NCBI RefSeq assembly: GCF_047511655.1
Contig: NC_133386.1
Coordinates: 131,133,866 to 131,197,865, forward strand
Source: Castor canadensis
Taxonomy: Eukaryota > Chordata > Mammalia > Rodentia > Castoridae
Direction: 5' to 3'
DNA: 64,000 bases
Shown piece after piece: positions 50,001 to 59,000 of the stretch. The notes below the pieces were generated by a model. The model had not been told where the DNA came from. It saw nothing but the letters and a program-made list of their open reading frames with translations, and searched no databases. Each line of letters begins with the position of its first letter. Positions within the stretch are counted from its first letter, which is position 1. The translations under genes and the position numbers were made by a program.

Positions 50001-53000
50001 ACAAGGCTCTGTACAGCAAAGAAAACAAGTACTGCTATCAAAAAGACAACCTGACATTAGATCAAGGGCAAACACAACAATGGGATTGGACTTTGAGCAC
50101 ATGATAAAAGCGAGAGCATACAAGGGGGGGGGGTGAGGATAGGTAAGACACCTAAAAAATTAGCTAGCATTTGTTGCCCTTAACACAGAGAAACTAAAGC
50201 AGATACCTTAAAAGCAACTGAGGCCAATAGGAAAAGGGGACCAGGAACTAGAGAAAAGGTTAGATAAAAAAAAAATTAACCTAGAAGGTAACACACATGC
50301 ACAGGAAATTAATGTGAGTCAACTCCCTGTATAGCTATCCCTATCTCAACCAGCAAAAACCCTTGTTCCTTCCTATTATTGCTTATACTCTCTCTACAAC
50401 AAAATTAGAAATAAGGGCAAAATAGTTTCTGCTGGGTATTGGGGGGGGAGAAGGAGGGGGCGGAGTGGGTGGTAAGGGAGGGGGTGGGGGCTGGGGGGAG
50501 AAATGAACCAAGCCTTGTATGCACATATGAATAATAATAATAAAAAAAACAAAAAACAAAAAGACACCTGAAGAATGGGAGAAACACCAATGTTTATAGC
50601 AGTAGCAGTCACAATAACCAAACTGTGAAATCAGCTTACATGCCTGACAGCCAATGAATGGATAAATAAAATATGGTATATAAACACAATGGGATTTTAT
50701 TCAGCCATGATGAAGAATATAATTATGTTGTGTTCAGGAAAATGAAACAGAATTGGATATCATCATGTTAAGCATGAAAAGCAAGACAGAAAGACAAATA
50801 TTGCATGTTCTCTTTTATATGCAGAATCTAGACAAAAAACAAAAAAAAGAATCACACAAGTATAAATCTGGGAGGCTCTTTGGTCGGAACCAGTGGGAGG
50901 GGAAGAGAGAAAGGAGGTGGTGAAGGGTCTTGACTATGATGGAAGTACTTCATATATATGAATATCAACTAATGAAACCCGTTAAAATTTTTTAGAAGGT
51001 GGGAGAAGGATAAGAAATAGTAATAGGGGGGTGAATTTGATCAAAGTTCATTATATGCATATATGGAAATAAAACTGAATCCCCTTGTACAATTAATATA
51101 TGCTAATATGTACAATATTTTTGTTTTTATGTGTTAAAAATTAATTTCAAAACTTAAGTAGAACACTGTGCTAGAAGACAAATCAAAATTCCTCATACAT
51201 TGTATGTAGAAATGTAAAAAGCTATAGCCATTATATATATCTTTTTAGGTTAAGTTTGGTAGTTAATGGAGGCCAGCCACCACTTGGATGGCAGAGGCAG
51301 GAGGATTGCAAGTTTGAAGCCTATCTCAAACAGACAAAAAAATTGGCAGTTTTTTTTTTAAATGAAACTCTTATTGTATATTAGCTTTTCATCATTGTGA
51401 TAGATATCTGAGATAATCAAATTGATAAGAGATTAGGTTTATTTTGGCCCATGGTTTCAGAGGTTTCAGCCTGTTGTTACCTTTGGGCCTGTGATGAGGC
51501 AAAACATCATGGCATGTGGCAGACAAAGCTTTTCACTTCATGGCAATGGGGAGAAGGCATGGAAGGGGGGCTCAGGTCCCAGCATCTTGTTCAGAGGCAC
51601 ACCCTCAATGACCTAAATTCCTTCTGTTAGGCCCCACCTCCTGGACGTTCCACCACCTCTCATTGGCACTGTTTCTGGAACCCACAGCCATAACACCTGG
51701 TTCTGGGTCCAACCATTCACCTGCATTAAGAGAAAACAACATAAAATATATATAAAAGTGGAAAAATGAATTTACAGTTTGGCCACAACTGGGAAGAGAG
51801 CCATTTTCATTCTGTCTCCACCTTCCCAATAACAGTGTTACAAATTTATAGAAAGGATAGACCAAAAGTCAAGAAATACGCATATGAAGGTTTAGTTGTG
51901 GGTCCTACTTACCAGAGCTGGGAGATAAGCCTTTCTTCTTGTGCCAGGGGCTAGGGCTTCTGGGGACAAGCCACTTTCACTTCCAGCATGATATTTCCTG
52001 TAGAAAGCTGGAACTGAAGAAGACAATTTTGAAAATTTTTAATTTTTAGGGCCCTGTTACAACATTGCCCTTTTTTCTCCATTCCTTTATCTTGAGGGAC
52101 TTGGGATACTGTGTCATCTGGTTGGCTGCCTATTGCTGGGTTGGTGTATAGCTTTCATCAAGGGTACCTGATGCATATTTAAAAAAAATAAAAAGTCAAA
52201 TGAGTGTGTCTAAAAGAAATCCCATTAGTAGAACACAAGTAGGAACCATAGCCAGCAGATATCTAATAGCGCCACCTTGTGGAAAATAGGTAATGTGCAT
52301 AAGAACCCTCTGCTGTCTATGACCTCTATGCTGTCTGTCTCTTGGTTCTGCTTGCTTTTGGCTGGAGGACTTGAAAAAATCACTCCATTTTGATCTTGCC
52401 GTTTCCTCTGAAGACATCTCTAACCATTTAGTGCTTCAGTCCCTTATAGTGAGATATTTGTGTAGCAGTGATCAGTCTGACCACATGTTGGAGTGGGAGG
52501 TGATCGATGACTGGAGTCAATGTTCAAAAAAAAAAAAAGCCCTTCTGAGCCAAATTTGAGTAACAAAAAAGGTGTAGATTGATTCATAGGCAAAGTTTTT
52601 ATAAGGAGTCTAGTGTTAAAGAGATAGCAGCTTAGAACATAAATTGTAGTCATGTAGACTTTTGACAGGCCACAGTTACAAAGTTAAAACCAATTTGTAA
52701 GAGAAGCTTAGTTTTGTCAGAAGGGTACATTTAAGGGTACTTGTGAAAAAAAAAAAAAAAAAAAGGGTACTTGTGGGCTGAAGATACAACTGAGTGATAG
52801 AATGCTTGCCTAGCATGCAGAAGGCCTTGGGTTCCATCCCCCGTACCATCAAGAAAAAAAAAATATATATATATATGTACTTTTTTAAGAGTCTTATTTA
52901 TGTAAACCAAAGTGAATTACAATTTAGGGGGAAAGCTCATTATTTACATTTAATAAATTGTAAAGTAAATACAAAACTATATAGGGATCATCTCAAAAGC

Positions 53001-56000
53001 TTCAAGTTAATTCTTTCTTAGAATTAATTTTTCTGATATTTTAATCATATACAATATCAAGAATTACATATCGGTAATTAGGCTGTCTTTGTTCTGTTTA
53101 TAGTGACATCTTTAAAAATCCTAATTCACATACCACAGAACTGCACAGATTTTCTAGTACAGATTACAAGAATTACTGCTTATTTATACACTAAGAAAAT
53201 ACATGTACTGCTTTACTGAAATATGACTTCTTTTCTAAAATGACTGTAACAATATATATAGTTTAGTAACTCGGCAGCCAAAGTGTAGTTACTTTTATAT
53301 CACGTTAAGGCAGTAATCATGATAGCATTATAGTAAGACTCACGCTTTTAAACTTTTGTAAAATTTATATCAATAAAGCATATGATATATCATTATCAAA
53401 CAATAGTAGTTTAACCAAACTTTGTTTAAAAGATCTTAAGTAAACTTTAACTCTCTTTAATTTTAATTACATTTAATTTTCCTAAGCAATCAAAATCTGG
53501 CAACAGAAAACACAAAAATTACCTAATTATTTTGATACACAAAAGTCTTTACTTCTTTTTTTTGACAGTACTGGGGCTTGATCTCAGGGCCTTGGGGTTG
53601 ACAGGCAGGCACTCTACCACTTGAGCCATGTCTCCAGCCCTTTTTAGCTTTAGTTACTTTTTGGTTATGGTCTTCCATATTTGCCCAGGGCTGGCCTTGA
53701 ACTCTAATTCTCCTACATTGCCTATGGAATAGTTATAAATTATAGGCACACACCACGGTTGCCATCTCATTTGTTGAGGTAGGTGCTTGCTAACTTTTTG
53801 CCTGGGCCAATGTTGAACTATGATCCTCCTGATCTCCAGTAGCTGGGATTACAGGTGTGTTCTACCACACATGGCCCCCAAATCTTTGGGTTTTTTTTTC
53901 TTTTATTCATATTGAATCTTTGTTTTTTAAAGCTAATTTTTTTTGAGAATTTTACTGAGCAAAGATCGTTTTAAGAAAGCCTTGTTCTAAACATAAAAAA
54001 AAACCTAGATTCTTATTTTATATCTGCTCATTAAATTTTGATCTTAGAAAATCCTTCAAATAACTTTTGGTTATAACCAACTTAATTGCATACAAATCTT
54101 TTCTCATAAGATTTATATTTTATAACCCTTCTGTAATGGTTTATAGCTTTTGTAACTCATTTAAATCTTTAGTAGCAACCAAAACATAAACCTTAGATTA
54201 TTGTAAAGTGATGCCACCCCAGAAATCTTAGTACTTTAAAAAATCATCTGTTATTTCTGCCTACTAAAGTCTTTGGATGGGGGAAGACCAAATAAAGTCA
54301 AAATTTCTTGAGTTTAAGAATTCTGATAGCTGGGTGCCGTGTCTCACGTCTATAATCCTAGTTACTCAGGAGGCAGAAATCAAGAGGATTGGGGTTTGAA
54401 GCCAGCCCTGGGCAAATAGTTTCAAGACCCTATCTCAAAAAAACCTTCACAGAAAGGGCTGCTGGAGTGGCTGTAGAGCGCCTGCCAAGCAAATGTGAGG
54501 CACTGAGTTCAAACCCCAATGCTGCCAAATAAATAAATAAATAAATAAATAAATAAATCTGGTGATAAGTCTTTTTTTTTTACTGTTTTATTATTCATAT
54601 GTGCATACAAGGCTTGATCATTTCTCCCCCCTGCCCCACCCCCTCCCTTACCACCCACTCCACCCCCTCCCCCTCGACCCCACCCCCACCCACTCCACCC
54701 CCTCCCCCTTGACCCCACCCCCTCAATACCCGGCAGAAACTATTTTGCCCTTATCTCTAATTTTGTTGAAGAGAGAGTATAAGCAATAATAGGAAGGAAC
54801 AAGGGTTTTTGCTAGTTGAGATAAGAATATCTATACAGGGAGTTGACTCACATTAATTTCCTGTGCATGTGTGTTACCTTCTAGGATGATTCTTTTTGAT
54901 CTAACCTTTTCTCTAGTACCTGTTCCCCTTTTCCTATTGGCCTCAGTTGCTTTAAGGTATCTGCTTTAGTTTCTCTGCATTAAGGGCAACAAATGCTAGC
55001 TAATTTTTTAGGTGTCTTACCTATCCTCACCCCTCCCTTGTGTGCTCTCGCTTTTATCATGTGATCAAAGTCCAATCCCATTGTTGTGTTTGCCCTTGAT
55101 CTAATGTCCGCATATAAGGGAGAACATACGATTTTTGGTCTTTTGGGCCAGGCTAACCTCACTCAGAATGATGTTCTCAATTCCATCCATTTACCAACGA
55201 ATGATAACATTTTGTTCTTCTTCATGGCTGCATAAAATTCCATTGTGTATAGATACCACATTTTCTTGATCCATTCGTCAGTAGTGGAGCATCTTGACTG
55301 TTTCCATAACTTGGCTATTATGAATAGTGCTGCAATAAACATGGGTGTGCAGGTGCCTCTGGAGTAACTTGTGTCACAGTCTTTTGGGTATATCCCCAAG
55401 AGTGGTATTGCTGGATCGAATGGTAGATCAATGTTTAGCTTTTTAAGTAGCCTCCAAATTTTTTTCCAGAGTGGTTGTACTAATTTACATTCCCACCAGC
55501 AGTGTAAGAGGGTTCCTTTTTCCCTGTGTCCTCGCCAACACCTGTTGTTGGTGGTGTTGCTGATGATGGCTATTCTAACGGGGGTGAGGTGGAATCTTAG
55601 CGTGGTTTTAATTTGCATTTCCTTTATTGCTAGAGATGGTGAGCATTTTTTCATGTGTTTTTTGGCCATTTGAATTTCTTCTTTTGGGAAAGTTCTGTTT
55701 AGTTCACTTGCCCATTTCTTTATTGGTTCATTAGTTTTGGGAGAACTTAGTTTTTTAAGTTCCCTATATATTCTGGTTATCAGTCCTTTGTCTGATGTGT
55801 AGCTGGCAAATATTTTCTCCCACTCTGTGGGTGTTCTCTTCAGTTTAGAGACCATTTCTTTTGATGAGCAGAAGCTTTTTAGTTTTATGAGGTCCCATTT
55901 ATCTATGCTATCTCTTAGTTGCTGTGCTGCTGGGGTTCCATTGAGAAAGTTCTTATCTATACCTGCTAACTCCAGAGTATTTCCTACTCTTTCCTGTATC

Positions 56001-59000
56001 AACTTTAGAGTTTGTGGTCTGATATTAAGATCCTTGATCCATTTTGAGTTAATATTGGTATAGAGTGATAAACATTGATCTAGTTTCAGTTTTTTTGCAG
56101 ACTGCTAACCAGTTTTCCCAGCAGTTTTTGTTGAAGAGGCTGCTATATCTTCATCATATATTTTTAGCGCCTTTGTCAAAGACAAGTTGGTTATAGTTCT
56201 GTGGCTTTATATCTGGGTCCTCTATTCCGTTCCACTGGTCTTCATGTCTGTTTTTGTGCCAGTACCATGCTGTTTTTCTTGTTATTGCTTTGTAATATAG
56301 TTTGAAGTCCGGTATTGTGATACCTCCAGCGTTGTTCTTTTGACTGAGTATTGCCTTGGCTATTCGTGGCCTCTTGTGTTTCCTTATAAATTTAACAGAT
56401 TTTTCAATGTCTTTAATGAATGTCATTGGAATTTTGATGGGAATTGCATTAAACATGTAGATTACTTTTGGGAGTATAGACATTTTTACTATGTTGATTC
56501 TACCAATCCATGAGCATGGGAGATCTCTTTGCTTTCTATAGTCTTCCTCAATCTCTTTCTTCAGAAGTTTATAGTTTTCCTTGTAAGGGTCGTTAACATC
56601 CTTTTCAGGTTTACACCTAGATATTTGATTTTTTTTGAGGCTATTGTAAATGGACTTGTTTTCATATATTCTTTTTCAGTTTGTTCATTATTAGTATATA
56701 GAAATGCTAATGATTTTTCTACGTCAATTTTATATCCTACTTTGCTATAGCTGTTGATGGTGTCTAGGAGCTTCTGAGTAGAGTTTTTTGGGTCTTTAAG
56801 GTATAGGATCCTGTCGTCTGCAAATAGGGATATTTTGACAGTTTCTTTACCTATTTGTATTCCTTTTATTCCTTCTTCTTGCCTAATTGCTCGGGCTAGG
56901 AATTCCAGTACTATGTTGAATAGGAATGGAGATAGTGGGCATCCTTGTCTAGTTCCTGATTTTAGAGGGAATGGTGTCAGTTGTTCTCTGTTAAGTATAA
57001 TGCTTGCTGTAGGTTTGTCATATATAGCTTTTATTCCTAGTTTTCTTAGAGCTTTTATCATGAAATGGTGTTGGATCTTATCTAAGGCTTTTTTTGCATC
57101 TACTGAGATGATCAAGTGGTTTTTGTCTTTGCTTCTGTTAATGTGGTTTATTATGTTTATTGATTTTCGTATGTTGAAGCACCCCTGCATTACTGGGATG
57201 AAGCCTACTTGGTCGTGGTGAATAATCTTTTTGATGTGTTGTTGAATTCAGTTTGCCATTATTTTGTTGAGGATTTTTGCATCAATGTTCATTAAGGAGA
57301 TTGGCCTATAGTTCTCCTTTTTGGAGGTGTCTTTGCCTGGTTTGGGGATAAGTGTAATACTGGCTTCATAAAATGTGTTAGGCAGTTTTCCTTCCCTTTC
57401 TATTTCATAGAACAGTTTAAGGAGGGTTGGTATCAGTTCTTCTTTAAAGGTCTGATTCAGCAGAGAATCCATCAGGTCCTGGACTTTTCTTTTTGGGGAG
57501 ACTCTTGATTGCTGCTTCAATTTCATTTTGTGTTATAGATCTATTCAGGTGATTAATTTCCAAGAGGAAATGGAAATCTGTCCATTTCTTTAAGATTTTC
57601 AAATTTATTTGAATATAGGTCTTCATTTATGTCTTGTGTTCATGTTTTCCTTTATATGTTGTTTACATCATTTATAATTTTGTTATATAGTTAATACTCA
57701 TCTAAGAATTCTGTCATCTTTCAGTTTTTAATTTGTCTTTATTGAGTAATTTCTCTTGCTTGTATTCACATATTCTCTGTTTACATTTGTGGTGAATTTT
57801 GGTTGTAAGCTAGAAAATGCAGCTTTACATTGATGGTCCTAAATATTGTTGTATTCTTTTAAGGAATGTTGAACTTTTTTCTAGCAGGTAGTTAAGTTAC
57901 TTTTAAAGAGATTGATACCTTGGAGGCTTGGCTTTAAATTTTTTAATGGAGACTCTAAAGTGGCTCTAAATCCATTCTCTCTGTTTCTATTTTGAGACAA
58001 GTTCTATGTAAGCCCAGCAATCTTGAGCTCACAATCTTCCTGGCTCAGCTTCCCAAGTACTGAGATTATAGGCATGAATCACCACGCCTGGCAATTATTC
58101 TTCTATCTATGATGTGGTCTCCTGAAGTCTCTAAAAGAATGTGCATGTGCTTATTGAAGTCTCTCTTTTCTTACCGGATGGACCATGGATAATTGATTCA
58201 CTCCTCATGTTAGTTCTACAATCTGTCGCATATCTTTTTGATAGTTTTACTTTTCTTGAAAGTTCTTCTTTCCAGTCTTCATAGAGTTTCACTCTACATG
58301 TATGTGTACAGAGTGATATTTAACCACCCACTCAAGAGATCTCTGTGCATATTTCTAAGGAGCGGGTTTTTATTTTATTTTATTTTATTTTTTGTAGCTC
58401 TATCCCTCTATGGGACTCCAGCCCACAAATTCCTTCTTGGCTTCCCCTTACTCTGACCTTTTTCTTCCCATTTCAACAAGACAGCTGGGTACCTTTTAGG
58501 CTTTCCCATCCTGTATCACAGTTTAGAATTCACTTGGAACCCTGTTACTGGTGTAACTTTGTTTGTTTCCCTTTTCTTAGAAATCATAATATCATCCTCC
58601 CAGTTGTTCATTGAGTGGACACAATTATTCCCTTTATTTTACCCAGTTTTCAAGCTGTTTATCACAGGACAGTAAATACCAACCCTTATTCCCTCATGGC
58701 CATTATAGGTGTTGTTTTCATAGGTATTTTAGTGAGAAAGAGTTTCATAAAATCAGAGGTTATCCAAAGCAAACAGTAGGTAGCAGAACCAGGAACTTGT
58801 CTTATAGTACTGTCTGGAATATTATTATGTGGAGGATCTAGGACCAGAACTACTCTGAGCAGGTGCCTAAATTGGAGAAAGGTTAGAAAAACATAGGGAG
58901 CCTGCTTAGAATGTTCTTGGGGACCTCAAGACCCTGCCTTGTCCCCACCCTCTCACCTTATCCTCAGGCTAGTATTGTACCTGCTACTTTTTTGTTGTTG

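Larger units (their letters stand above)
44890..51115 (+). mobile_element. Old L1 with tandem 5' units, ORF1 and ORF2 remnants
   Basis: Order on +: three divergent tandem units (about 44955-45385), ORF1 remnant (about 45690-46620), ORF2 remnant from about 46740 (GTTAATGAGCTTAAGTC) through endonuclease, RT and C-terminal region to about 50830, then a 3' UTR ending AAATAAAACTGAATCCCC. ORF2 RT text appears twice (about 48020-48290 and 49391-49670), so a second L1 piece was joined in. A SINE (45480, 48298) and a young L1 tail (50055-50557) interrupt it. Confidence 0.8.

Noticed and set aside
54509..54718. Gly-rich minus-strand ORF
   Set aside because: Translation of the G-rich 3' UTR tract of L1 copy D.
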